Counted from the first letter of the stretch, positions 1-4,896 are shown. The stretch is 5,997 nt of DNA from Clostridia bacterium (GCA_017621295.1 JAGATI010000112.1:1-5997); one strand, 5' to 3'. The notes: generated from the sequence alone by a model not told the origin. Numbers and translations: made by a program.

Positions 1-75
1 AAAGCCCATATCTATCATTTCTCTTTCACTTTCTTTTGCAAGTCTTTTTAGTTTTTGTTCTAAACTTTCTCTCAT
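1..75 (-). CDS. 5' part of a small helical protein, truncated by window edge
   Basis: Only the first 25 codons are inside the window, so the function cannot be named. The start is the ATG at 75-73, preceded by AAAGAGG about 8 bases upstream, and it lies about 27 bases downstream of the expected start of transcription from promoter P4. The visible residues (MRESLEQKLKRLAKESERE, then MIDMGF) are charged and lack Pro and early Gly, as expected for an amphipathic helix. It is the first gene after a promoter and resembles in style the Lys/Arg/Glu-rich protein at 3819-3980, which is first after P2; their leaders also share sequence. That the two are related is an inference from context and composition only. 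Confidence 0.7.
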   Translation of the reverse strand, partial: MRESLEQKLKRLAKESEREMIDMGF

Positions 76-108
76 AAACAATACCTCTTTCTTTTTATTT
101 ACACCTAT

Positions 109-138
109 ATTATACCATATAAATCTTTGATATTTCAC
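109..138 (-). promoter_or_regulatory. Promoter P4, copy of the shared promoter module
   Basis: On the minus strand this reads GTGAAATAT at 138-130, then 11 variable bases, then ATGGTATAAT at 118-109. TATAAT (114-109) with TG one base upstream is a perfect extended -10. The box at the -35 position is GTGAAA, matching TTGACA at four of six positions, with an 18-base spacer. The upstream GGTGCA seen in the other three copies is missing; GGACTA lies near that place. The stop codon of the 142-378 gene (144-142) is only three bases upstream of GTGAAA, so transcription from upstream may run through. It serves the gene at 1-75. Confidence 0.8.
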
Positions 139-141
139 TTT

Positions 142-378
142 TTAGTCCATTAAATTACTTCTAAATAAACTTTTTACTAATTTACCTTTGTTAATTATGT
201 CTAAATAATCACAATTTGTTATATCTGCTCCACTATCAATGTCAAGTTTTATAATATCTCCATTTAAAAACTCTATTTCTGCATATTTTTTTACTTTATA
301 ATTTTTATCGTGATTACTATTATACATTGTTGCATTTTTATATAATCTTATTTCTAATGTTTTCTTTTCTATATTCAT
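142..378 (-). CDS. Hypothetical protein, 78 residues
   Basis: I do not recognise a family. The start at ATG 378 has GAGAGGAG nine bases upstream. The first half mixes basic and polar residues (KKTLEIRLYKN, NHDKNYKVKKY). The middle has alternating hydrophobic and charged residues (YAEIEFLNGDIIKLDID, about residues 32-48), which suggests beta strands in a small beta-rich domain, and the end is a basic tail (KGKLVKSLFRSN). It is the last gene of the P3 unit and is separated from the upstream gene by 82 bases, the longest non-coding gap between two genes of one unit here. Its stop codon is only three bases from the -35-like box of promoter P4. Cellular role unknown; probably cytoplasmic, since there is no signal peptide or membrane segment. 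Confidence 0.8.
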   Translation of the reverse strand: MNIEKKTLEIRLYKNATMYNSNHDKNYKVKKYAEIEFLNGDIIKLDIDSGADITNCDYLDIINKGKLVKSLFRSNLMD

Positions 379-460
379 TTTTGTTTTCTCCTCTCAAATC
401 TCCCACATATTTTTTGTTGCCATTTAATAACCAAAACCCCCACAAAATAGTCAATTCCAT

Positions 461-718
461 TTAATGTTTTATCGGTATTAAACCCACAACATAACCATAA
501 TTTTTGCCATTTCTAACTAAATAAGAATTAGTTTTAACTCTTATTAATAATTCATCATCTAACGAGTTATTTATATGTCTATTGACTAATTTTGATAATC
601 TATCACACATTTTTTCATATTTTCTTCTGCCTTTTATTACTTCACTATCAATTAATTTTAGTGTTCTTGCATTTCTTATCTCCATTATATATCTTTGTTT
701 CTTTTTTCTTTTAAACAT
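461..718 (-). CDS. Small basic hypothetical protein, 85 residues
   Basis: The protein is clearly basic, unlike most of its neighbours: the N-terminus is MFKRKKKQRY and a second basic patch is KGRRKYEKMCDRL at about residues 29-41. The first half looks helical, while the C-terminal part (LLIRVKTNSYLVRNGKNYGY, about 57-76) looks like beta strands around a turn. A basic protein of this size could bind nucleic acid or an acidic protein partner, but no known DNA-binding motif is visible, so this is inference. The start at ATG 718 has AAAGGAG nine bases upstream, in the 17-base gap after the zinc-ribbon gene, so it is the second gene of the P3 unit. There is a single Cys and no membrane segment. 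Confidence 0.82.
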   Translation of the reverse strand: MFKRKKKQRYIMEIRNARTLKLIDSEVIKGRRKYEKMCDRLSKLVNRHINNSLDDELLIRVKTNSYLVRNGKNYGYVVGLIPIKH

Positions 719-735
719 ATAAAATCACTCCTTTA

Positions 736-996
736 TTATAATTCTATTAATTCTCCATTTTCATCATATACATTATGTCCTACAAACTCCATAGAATACC
801 ACTCTTCTCCCTCTAAACCACAATTATTGCATTTATAAGGAAAATAAGCACACTCTCCCTCTAATTGTATTGCTCCATATTCTAAATCTTGCTCTTTACA
901 ATTAGCACATACACCCATTTCATTGACTAAATTATTTTTATCAATTTTAGGGTATTTTTCTTCATCTTCATTTGTATAAACTTCAAATCTTTTCAT
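736..996 (-). CDS. Zinc-ribbon small protein of phage/plasmid type
   Basis: This 86-residue protein has two CxxC knuckles, C30-x2-C33 (CANC) and C56-x2-C59 (CNNC), separated by 22 residues, the layout of a four-Cys zinc ribbon. C49 is an additional cysteine. After the second knuckle comes GLEGEEWYSMEFVGHNVY (about 60-77), a stretch I associate with small zinc-ribbon proteins carried by Firmicute phages and plasmids; no function is established for them to my knowledge. Zinc binding is inferred from the spacing. The ends are acidic (NEDEEKY and ENGELIEL). It is the first gene after promoter P3, with a leader of only about 20 bases and AAGGAG eleven bases before ATG 996. First place in the unit means it should be the most strongly expressed of the three genes. 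Confidence 0.85.
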   Translation of the reverse strand: MKRFEVYTNEDEEKYPKIDKNNLVNEMGVCANCKEQDLEYGAIQLEGECAYFPYKCNNCGLEGEEWYSMEFVGHNVYDENGELIEL

Positions 997-1023
997 AATT
1001 ATTTCATCTCCTTAACTAATATT

Positions 1024-1064
1024 ATTATATCATCTAATATCTTGATATTGCACTTTTCTGCACC
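1024..1064 (-). promoter_or_regulatory. Promoter P3, full copy of the shared promoter module
   Basis: On the minus strand: GGTGCA at 1064-1059, five bases, GTGCAATAT at 1053-1045, 11 bases, then ATGATATAAT at 1033-1024. The -10 is a perfect TATAAT with an upstream TG, and the -35 position holds GTGCAA with an 18-base spacer. GTGCA is thus exactly repeated with a ten-base period, one helical turn. The spacer contains AATATC and GATATT as an inverted repeat around AA. The stop codon of the 1069-1245 gene lies four bases upstream of GGTGCA, with TTT and T between. It serves the genes at 736-996, 461-718 and 142-378. Confidence 0.85.
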
Positions 1065-1068
1065 AAAA

Positions 1069-1245
1069 TTACATAATTTCTGCTTTATAATCTGCCATTT
1101 GATAATAGCCATTATCAATAAACCAGTTTATTTTATCTTCAACTTCACTCATTGTTAAATTTTCTTGTATATCAATAATATCATAAACTTTTAAATCACT
1201 ACTATCTGCACCTTTTCTAAATACTATAAATCTATATTTTTTCAT
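1069..1245 (-). CDS. Hypothetical protein, 58 residues
   Basis: This short gene fills the space between the 1242-1508 gene and promoter P3. ATG 1245 overlaps the upstream TGA stop in an ATGA junction, so translation is probably coupled, and GGAGATGATG ten bases upstream, inside the end of the upstream gene, is its ribosome-binding site. The protein begins MKKYRFIVFRKGADSSD, a likely beta strand, followed by LKVYDIIDIQENLTMSEVED, then a helix-like INWFIDNGYYQMADYKAEIM with two aromatic clusters. That arrangement suggests a compact alpha/beta fold. I do not recognise the family. TAA at 1071-1069 is followed directly by the P3 sequence. It is the last gene of the P2 run. Confidence 0.78.
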   Translation of the reverse strand: MKKYRFIVFRKGADSSDLKVYDIIDIQENLTMSEVEDKINWFIDNGYYQMADYKAEIM

Positions 1246-1508
1246 AATTCATCATCTCCAAAATAACTATCTATAAATTGACTATATAGAATATCATCTC
1301 CTACTTCTTGCCAACAATTCAATTCAAGTCCACTATCACTATATTTTCTATCATAAACAACTATTTTTTTAGTTTTAAAATCATCACTATCTGCTTTTTT
1401 ATTTTGATATTCAATTTCATCACAAATCTCATTAAAACTTCCTATAATTGTTTTTATACTATCATCTTTGAAAGTTTCAACTAAAATAAATCTCTCTTCT
1501 TTATTCAT
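1242..1508 (-). CDS. Acidic hypothetical protein, 88 residues
   Basis: The start ATG (1508-1506) overlaps the end of the upstream gene by eight bases, and the stop TGA (1244-1242) overlaps the next start by four, so three consecutive genes are physically linked and probably translated in a coupled way. AAAGGAAGTG upstream serves as ribosome-binding site. The protein starts with a likely beta strand (ERFILVETFKD), has a central EICDEIEYQNKKADSDDFKT segment, then KIVVYDRKYSDSGLEL and a Trp (NCWQEVGDD), and ends in acidic FGDDEL. Those last codons also encode the ribosome-binding site of the next gene. No family is recognised. The TGA stop here supports the standard genetic code. Confidence 0.8.
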   Translation of the reverse strand: MNKEERFILVETFKDDSIKTIIGSFNEICDEIEYQNKKADSDDFKTKKIVVYDRKYSDSGLELNCWQEVGDDILYSQFIDSYFGDDEL

Positions 1509-1950
1509 TTTCTAACACTTCCTTTATATCATTTTCAAACTCTTCCATAATTTCTTTATCTTTTATATATTCTTTAAATACTGCTAAACACTCTCCAATA
1601 CTTCCAAATATTTCATCAGTTAAACAAACATATTCTCTTTTTATATTTTCTTCTGCTTTTGTATAAAACTCAATTTCAAACCAGTTATTTAAATCAAATA
1701 CTAAATTGCCGTTGTCAACTGCTTTCTCATATTCTTCATTATTCTTTACATAGTATCTAATAATATCATAATAGTTTCTTGTTTCTATTTCTTTTTCTTT
1801 ATCAATATAAGTACATTTTAATTCCCCACGACTAGCAATATAAAAATCTCCATATTCACACTCTGCTAATTTATAACTGCTATCATAGTGAAAAAAGTCG
1901 TAGTCTTTATCATCTAATAATTTTTCATCTAAAACAATTTTAATTTCCAT
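1501..1950 (-). CDS. Strongly acidic hypothetical protein, 149 residues
   Basis: By my count about 40 of 149 residues are Asp or Glu against about 19 Lys or Arg, giving a net charge near -21. The N-terminal part is rich in Asp and aromatics (LDDKDYDFFHYDSSYKLAEC), the centre has YYDIIRYYVKNNEEYEKA, and the C-terminal quarter (CLAVFKEYIKDKEIMEEFEN, then DIKEVLENE) looks like an amphipathic helix with an acidic face. I do not know the family. Proteins this acidic on mobile elements can be DNA mimics that block restriction or CRISPR enzymes, but many are not, so this is only a possibility. The TAG stop of the upstream gene overlaps its Shine-Dalgarno site (TTTAGGAG), nine bases before ATG 1950. 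Its end overlaps the next gene by eight bases. Confidence 0.85.
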   Translation of the reverse strand: MEIKIVLDEKLLDDKDYDFFHYDSSYKLAECEYGDFYIASRGELKCTYIDKEKEIETRNYYDIIRYYVKNNEEYEKAVDNGNLVFDLNNWFEIEFYTKAEENIKREYVCLTDEIFGSIGECLAVFKEYIKDKEIMEEFENDIKEVLENE

Positions 1951-1962
1951 TTATATCATCTC

Positions 1963-2181
1963 CTAAAAAAACTTTCCATTATATGATATATCTCTATTTT
2001 CATTTAATTTCTTTAAAACTACTTTATAAACATTTATATCATAGTCCATTAATACATAAGTGATTATTAAATATTCACTATTATTAATTATTAAATGACT
2101 GCCAATAGGAAGTATCACATTTAAATTCATTTTTCCAATAGTCTTGTAATTCACATTTTCTATTAATTCCAAATTATACAT
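1963..2181 (-). CDS. Small beta-rich hypothetical protein, 72 residues
   Basis: Nearly the whole protein is built of alternating hydrophobic residues and turns: LNVILPIGSHLIINNSEYL (about residues 20-38), IITYVLMDYDINVYKVVLKK (about 39-58), then a polar end with DISYNGKFF. This pattern fits a small barrel of SH3 or similar type, where GSHLIINNSEYLI would be a strand-turn-strand. That is a fold guess from pattern, not a homology call, and no enzyme motif is present. The start ATG 2181 has AAGGAG twelve bases upstream, overlapping the TAA stop of the 2198-2842 gene (TATTAAGGAG), so the two are likely coupled. Its own TAG stop again forms part of the next gene's ribosome-binding site. Compared with its acidic neighbours it is close to neutral. 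Confidence 0.8.
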   Translation of the reverse strand: MYNLELIENVNYKTIGKMNLNVILPIGSHLIINNSEYLIITYVLMDYDINVYKVVLKKLNENRDISYNGKFF

Positions 2182-2197
2182 AATTAATCACTTCTCC

Positions 2198-2842
2198 TTA
2201 ATAATTGTATGATACAATTCTTCCACTATCTAACTTGTAGTAGTTTTCACTTTCTAATAAATCATAACCAAAACTTTCATCATCAAAATAAGGTTGCTCA
2301 TCATAACCAAAATTAAACTTTTCTTCATAAACCATATCATCAAAATCACTAAAAACATAACTTATAATTGCTCTATCTTGATATTCTAAACCATAATTTT
2401 CAAATATATCATCAACTTCTAAATCACTCAAATTATATTCATTTTTAACATATTCTTTTTCATCTGCAATTACTTTTTCAAAAAGTTCTTTGTTTTCATT
2501 ACTTTGTAATTTCTTTTCAATAGTGTTTTCATATTCTTTTATAATTTCAAGTCCTTTATTATATTTATCACTATCTTTTTCTATTCCATAACCTAGTGCT
2601 TTTAATTCATCATTTAATTTAAATAATTTAATAAACTCATCTTTTGTTAATATTGTTTCTAACTCTTCAAAATTGTTTTCTACTAAATCTCTAAACTCTT
2701 TTTCAAAACCACTAAAACAAGCACCCTCAATATGTAAACCACCAAAATAATGATTACACTCAAAACCAGTAAACTCAATATATTTTACAATATCTCTATC
2801 ATCACTATTTTTTACTTTTGCTAAAAATAATCTATTTCTCAT
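2198..2842 (-). CDS. Acidic 214-residue protein, ArdA-like C-terminus (possible antirestriction)
   Basis: This is the largest protein in the window and strongly acidic: about 52 Asp/Glu against 26 Lys/Arg. The N-terminus (residues 1-50) is RLFLAKVKNSDDRDIVKYIE followed by a Gly- and Cys-containing stretch with C29 and C42. A helical charged middle runs from about 60 to 145, with FIKLFKLNDELKALGYGIEK (70-89). The C-terminal segment YFDDESFGYDLL (185-196), then YYKLDSGRIV (201-210), recalls the YxDYExxARDL...G-hydrophobic end of ArdA antirestriction proteins, which mimic DNA and inhibit type I restriction enzymes. The resemblance is by eye and covers only the tail, so antirestriction activity is a hypothesis. 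A TAGGAG site overlaps the stop of the gene upstream and lies nine bases before ATG 2842. Confidence 0.85.
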   Translation of the reverse strand: MRNRLFLAKVKNSDDRDIVKYIEFTGFECNHYFGGLHIEGACFSGFEKEFRDLVENNFEELETILTKDEFIKLFKLNDELKALGYGIEKDSDKYNKGLEIIKEYENTIEKKLQSNENKELFEKVIADEKEYVKNEYNLSDLEVDDIFENYGLEYQDRAIISYVFSDFDDMVYEEKFNFGYDEQPYFDDESFGYDLLESENYYKLDSGRIVSYNY

Positions 2843-2854
2843 TTAAATCATCTC

Positions 2855-3223
2855 CTAATCAAAATCTCTATTTTCCACAACTTTTTTTAATTCATTTAAT
2901 TCTTTTGCAATTTCAGTTTCTTCAAACATTGCCAAAATCTCATCTTTTTGTCCTTTTTTAAATCTATCAATATTATTTTCATATTTATAATTATCAACAA
3001 ATCTCATTTTTTCTTTATATTCTATTTCACTAATTGCTCCAAACATACAACTTTGAAAAGTATAACTCTCCCAAGTTCTATTGTAATATCTGCTTTTATG
3101 TTCTTCAATTTCAAGTCCGTTTTTGAAAACATTTGTTCTATGCCCCCAAGCATTACTTGTACTCCAACTTTCATTTACAAATTGCCATTTATTTCCATTT
3201 ATAACTTTTGTTCTAATTTCCAT
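2855..3223 (-). CDS. Conserved-looking Trp/Tyr-rich phage/plasmid protein, 122 residues
   Basis: The first 65 residues carry regularly placed aromatics and a patterned core: W13, W20, W26-G-H28, then EHKSRYYNRTWESYTFQSCM (41-60) with W51. I associate this RYYNRTWE.Y..Q..M type of segment with small uncharacterised proteins of phages and plasmids; I know no assigned function. The rest (about 70-117) is charged and looks helical (FKKGQKDEILAMFEETEIAK, then ELNELKKVV), perhaps a coiled coil. The start is ATG 3223, nine bases after AAAAGGAG; a TTG at 3232 lies inside that ribosome-binding site and is not a credible start. It sits 16 bases after the 3240-3500 gene. His codons and the AW and TW junctions here fit the CATG avoidance noted separately. 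Confidence 0.83.
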   Translation of the reverse strand: MEIRTKVINGNKWQFVNESWSTSNAWGHRTNVFKNGLEIEEHKSRYYNRTWESYTFQSCMFGAISEIEYKEKMRFVDNYKYENNIDRFKKGQKDEILAMFEETEIAKELNELKKVVENRDFD

Positions 3224-3239
3224 ATCTTTCAACTCCTTT

Positions 3240-3500
3240 TTAAAATAATGTTATTGTATGTCTTGCTACTTCATCTTCTTTTATATCTAACCAAACCATT
3301 TTCCCTTTTTTATTTTCAAACTCTGCATAAAATGTCAAACTTCTATTTGCATTGCTATAACTATATAAACTATAAATATCTATTGTATTGTCTTGTTTAT
3401 CTCCTATATATTCATAAGCAATTTCTTTTTCTTCTAAATCTTTAATTAATTTTTTTAATTTATTATCATCATAATATTCAACTCTTAAAACCATTTCCAT
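3240..3500 (-). CDS. Hypothetical protein, 86 residues
   Basis: The reading frame is open back to 3545, but the start is set at ATG 3500 because TTAAGGAG lies nine bases upstream; a longer form would overlap the preceding gene and lack a ribosome-binding site. The protein begins MEMVLRVEYYDDNKLKKLIK, a strand followed by a helix, continues with DLEEKEIAYEYIG, and then has YSNANRSLTFYAEFENKKGK and MVWLDIKEDEVARHTITLF. Beta-alpha-beta order with a basic patch is apparent, but I recognise no family or active site. The upstream TAA stop (3516-3514) overlaps TTAAGGAG, so translation is probably coupled to the 3514-3777 gene. It belongs to the P2 run. Confidence 0.8.
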   Translation of the reverse strand: MEMVLRVEYYDDNKLKKLIKDLEEKEIAYEYIGDKQDNTIDIYSLYSYSNANRSLTFYAEFENKKGKMVWLDIKEDEVARHTITLF

Positions 3501-3513
3501 TTTATTCAACTCC

Positions 3514-3777
3514 TTAACTAATTTTAATTGTTTCCCAACTAGCAAGTCCGTTTCTTCTTCTTTTTAAATCTACAAAACTATATTCTTCTTTTCCATTTTC
3601 ATCATCTTTATAAATCATAAATAAACTTTTTTTAGTATAACCATTTTTTGTTTCACATTTGAAATAATAATTTTCTTTTTGTAATTTCCATATAATTTCA
3701 TCAAAAGTTTTATTTTGTTCTATCATCTCATCAACTTTTAATAGTGTTTCTTTTTGTAAATTACTTAACCATACCAT
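3514..3777 (-). CDS. Hypothetical protein, 87 residues
   Basis: The start is ATG 3777, nine bases after AAAAGGAG. An in-frame ATG at 3786 sits inside that ribosome-binding site and would have none of its own. The N-terminal half looks like two helices (WLSNLQKETLLKVDEMIEQN, then FDEIIWKLQKENY). The second half is more strand-like: FKCETKNGYTKKSLFMIYKD, a polar turn DENGKEEYSFVDLK, the basic cluster RRRNG, and ASWETIKIS. A helical N-terminus with a beta C-terminal part carrying an Arg cluster could suit a small binding protein, but no family is recognised. It is the second gene after promoter P2, 41 bases downstream of the 3819-3980 gene, with the hairpin at 3809-3836 between them. Confidence 0.8.
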   Translation of the reverse strand: MVWLSNLQKETLLKVDEMIEQNKTFDEIIWKLQKENYYFKCETKNGYTKKSLFMIYKDDENGKEEYSFVDLKRRRNGLASWETIKIS

Positions 3778-3808
3778 ATTAATCATCTCCTTTTAATAAT
3801 TTTGGTAT

Positions 3809-3836
3809 AGAGAATTGACTATTTTGTCAACTCTCC
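3809..3836 (-). other. RNA hairpin across a stop codon, not a classical terminator
   Basis: On the minus strand GGAGAGTTGAC (3836-3826) can pair with GTCAATTCTCT (3819-3809) over 11 pairs, including two G-U pairs, with a six-base loop AAAATA. The UAG stop of the 3819-3980 gene is at the loop and the start of the 3' arm. The stem is followed by ATACCAAAATT, not by a U-tract, so an intrinsic terminator is unlikely. It lies 23 bases upstream of the Shine-Dalgarno site of the next gene. It could affect mRNA processing, stability or translation; that role is inference. Confidence 0.5.
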
Positions 3837-3980
3837 AACTCTTTGAAATATTTCTCTATTTCTTCTCCTTAATTCTGCTTTTTCTTGTCTTGTTGCTTTT
3901 CTTCCGTTTATTCTGCTTTCATTTTTCCAAAACTCTTTTTTTAACTTGTCTAACTCTTTTTTAATTTCTTCATTTTTCAT
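3819..3980 (-). CDS. Small basic helical protein, 53 residues, first gene after P2
   Basis: This gene fills what would otherwise be an empty stretch of about 280 bases. It starts at ATG 3980 and ends at TAG 3821-3819. GGAAAGAGAGTGAT lies 10-20 bases upstream, a weaker and more distant ribosome-binding site than in most neighbours. The protein is almost entirely charged and helical: MKNEEIKKELDKLKKEFWKN, then ESRINGRKATRQEKAELRRR, ending NREIFQRVGELTK. The central NGRKATRQEKAELRRRNR is strongly basic and could contact nucleic acid; the heptad-like N-terminus could form a coiled coil. No family is recognised. The gene follows promoter P2 with a leader of about 30 bases whose start matches that of the gene at 1-75. 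Confidence 0.75.
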   Translation of the reverse strand: MKNEEIKKELDKLKKEFWKNESRINGRKATRQEKAELRRRNREIFQRVGELTK

Positions 3981-4018
3981 AGGTATAAATCACTCTCTTT
4001 CCTTTTCTTTACACCTAT

Positions 4019-4059
4019 ATTATAGCATAAACTTTCCGTATATTTCACTAATCTGCACC
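4019..4059 (-). promoter_or_regulatory. Promoter P2, full copy of the shared promoter module
   Basis: On the minus strand: GGTGCA at 4059-4054, five bases, GTGAAATAT at 4048-4040, 11 bases, then ATGCTATAAT at 4028-4019. The perfect TATAAT has an upstream TG and is 18 bases from the GTGAAA box. The stop TAA of the 4063-4641 gene (4065-4063) lies just upstream, giving TAATTTGGTGCA. Downstream of the -10 the sequence ATAGGTGTAAA is the same as after P4. It serves the nine-gene run from 3819-3980 to 1069-1245. Confidence 0.86.
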
Positions 4060-4062
4060 AAA

Positions 4063-4641
4063 TTAATCAAAATTTTTCATTTTAAATAAATTTTCTGCTC
4101 CAAAATCAATAATTTCATCTATATTCATATTATCTAATTTCTCATATTCTCTATCAGTAAGACCTATAATTATACTATCGTGTCCCATAGGCTTGTCGTG
4201 ATGATATTCTCTTAATTTTAGATATTTACCACTTCTACTACTTCCTTTTACATACATAGTATTATCATAATCTCTATAAAAACACTCCATATAATCATCA
4301 AAAATCTTATAACCACTAGCACCAGTCCAACGACTATTGAATAATACTACTAAATAATGATTATACTTTTTATAATTCATTAATTGCTTAAAATAATCAT
4401 CAATTTCTATTTCATCAGTATAATCATATTCAATATTATCATAGTTTTCTACATATTCTCCACTATCAATAGAATATCTATATAATAAAATAGTATCATT
4501 TTCTAAATCTTCATAGTCAAACTCTGCTCTTTTTTCTTCAAAAATATCTCTAATAGGTACACTATAATATGCTCCAACTTGTTGTAAATCTACTCCTTTT
4601 AGATATTCTCTTTTAAAGTTTCTATCTATATAAGTTTTCAT
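4063..4641 (-). CDS. Uncharacterised 192-residue protein with conserved-looking C-terminal half
   Basis: The N-terminal half (1-90) is acidic and Tyr-rich, including YSIDSGEYVENYDN and a run of Asp/Glu/Tyr to about residue 83. The C-terminal half has a denser pattern of motif-like residues: YLVVLFNSRWTGASGYKIFD (96-115, with W105 and SGYK 109-112), FYRDY (121-125), SSRSGKYLKL (134-143), HHDKPMGH (147-154) and GLTDREYEKL (160-169). I associate this order with uncharacterised proteins from clostridial-type phages and genomes, but have no function to assign; His147, His148, Asp149 and His154 could be metal or catalytic residues. SSRSGK is not a convincing nucleotide-binding loop. It is the last gene of the P1 unit. 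AAGGAG overlaps the TAA stop of the preceding gene, eight bases before ATG 4641. Confidence 0.84.
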   Translation of the reverse strand: MKTYIDRNFKREYLKGVDLQQVGAYYSVPIRDIFEEKRAEFDYEDLENDTILLYRYSIDSGEYVENYDNIEYDYTDEIEIDDYFKQLMNYKKYNHYLVVLFNSRWTGASGYKIFDDYMECFYRDYDNTMYVKGSSRSGKYLKLREYHHDKPMGHDSIIIGLTDREYEKLDNMNIDEIIDFGAENLFKMKNFD

Positions 4642-4653
4642 AAAATCATCTCC

Positions 4654-4896
4654 TTATTTAATTTTATTATATTCATCAAACATTTGTTTCATAAAATCTT
4701 TATACCATTTATCATTTACAAAATATTTATCACAACCATTTGATATTTCATCTTCATTTATTAATATTCTAACACATTTATTATATTCTGCTTGTTTATT
4801 GTTTTCTATAAATATATAAGTCCAATATGCAACCATAATTATTAAAACTCCCACAAAAACTAACAAAACATTTAATAAACTATTATCTTTTTTCAT
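4654..4896 (-). CDS. Small single-pass membrane protein, 80 residues
   Basis: Residues 7-30 form one clear hydrophobic segment (LLNVLLVFVGVLIIMVAYWT and four more residues), preceded by MKKDNS. The positive N-terminus suggests it stays in the cytoplasm and the remaining 50 residues face outwards. There is no lipobox and no clear signal-peptidase site, so a membrane-anchored form is likely. The outer part is polar and has two Cys, C41 and C55, in NKCVRILINEDEISNGCDKY, which could form a disulfide. Role unknown; small membrane proteins on phages and plasmids can act in exclusion of other elements, holin-like functions or host signalling, none of which can be picked here. TTGGAGTTGAT is the ribosome-binding site for ATG 4896. 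Confidence 0.84.
   Translation of the reverse strand: MKKDNSLLNVLLVFVGVLIIMVAYWTYIFIENNKQAEYNKCVRILINEDEISNGCDKYFVNDKWYKDFMKQMFDEYNKIK

Noticed and set aside
394..423. Nine-codon frame (MATKNMWEI) ending in TGA just before the ribosome-binding site of the 142-378 gene
   Set aside because: A leader peptide is conceivable, but the only upstream purine-rich stretch is a GGGGG run at a poor distance, and no alternative hairpins are visible.
338..460. Minus-strand open frame of 40 codons starting directly after the stop of the 461-718 gene
   Set aside because: It has no Shine-Dalgarno site, overlaps the 142-378 gene by 41 bases in another frame, and its middle merely translates the ribosome-binding site of that gene.
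1175..1212. Promoter-like sequence inside the 1069-1245 gene: GGTGCAGATAG, AGTGAT, AAAGTTTATGA, TATTAT
   Set aside because: It resembles P2 in pieces, but the spacer between GTGATT and TATTAT is only 13 bases and the -10 is imperfect, while the real copies all have 18 bases and perfect TATAAT.
1957..1976. Possible terminator: T7 run near the end of the 1963-2181 gene
   Set aside because: The T run encodes the final Phe-Phe codons and the stop, has no stable hairpin in front, and is followed immediately by the ribosome-binding site of the next gene.
2948..3445. Plus-strand open frame of about 165 codons
   Set aside because: It lies opposite three well-formed minus-strand genes (2855-3223 and 3240-3500 with good ribosome-binding sites), has no Shine-Dalgarno site, and its Phe/Leu/Ile/Ser-rich product is what the reverse of Lys/Glu-rich genes gives.
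461..3786. Alternative genetic code such as TGA=Trp or TAG=Gln
   Set aside because: Trp is encoded by TGG throughout, TGA ends the 1242-1508 gene in a clean ATGA overlap, and TAG ends several genes exactly at the next ribosome-binding site.
4196..4240. SSRSGK (residues 134-139 of the 4063-4641 product) as a nucleotide-binding P-loop
   Set aside because: It lacks the GxxxxGK[ST] form, as the Lys is followed by Tyr, and no Walker B strand follows.
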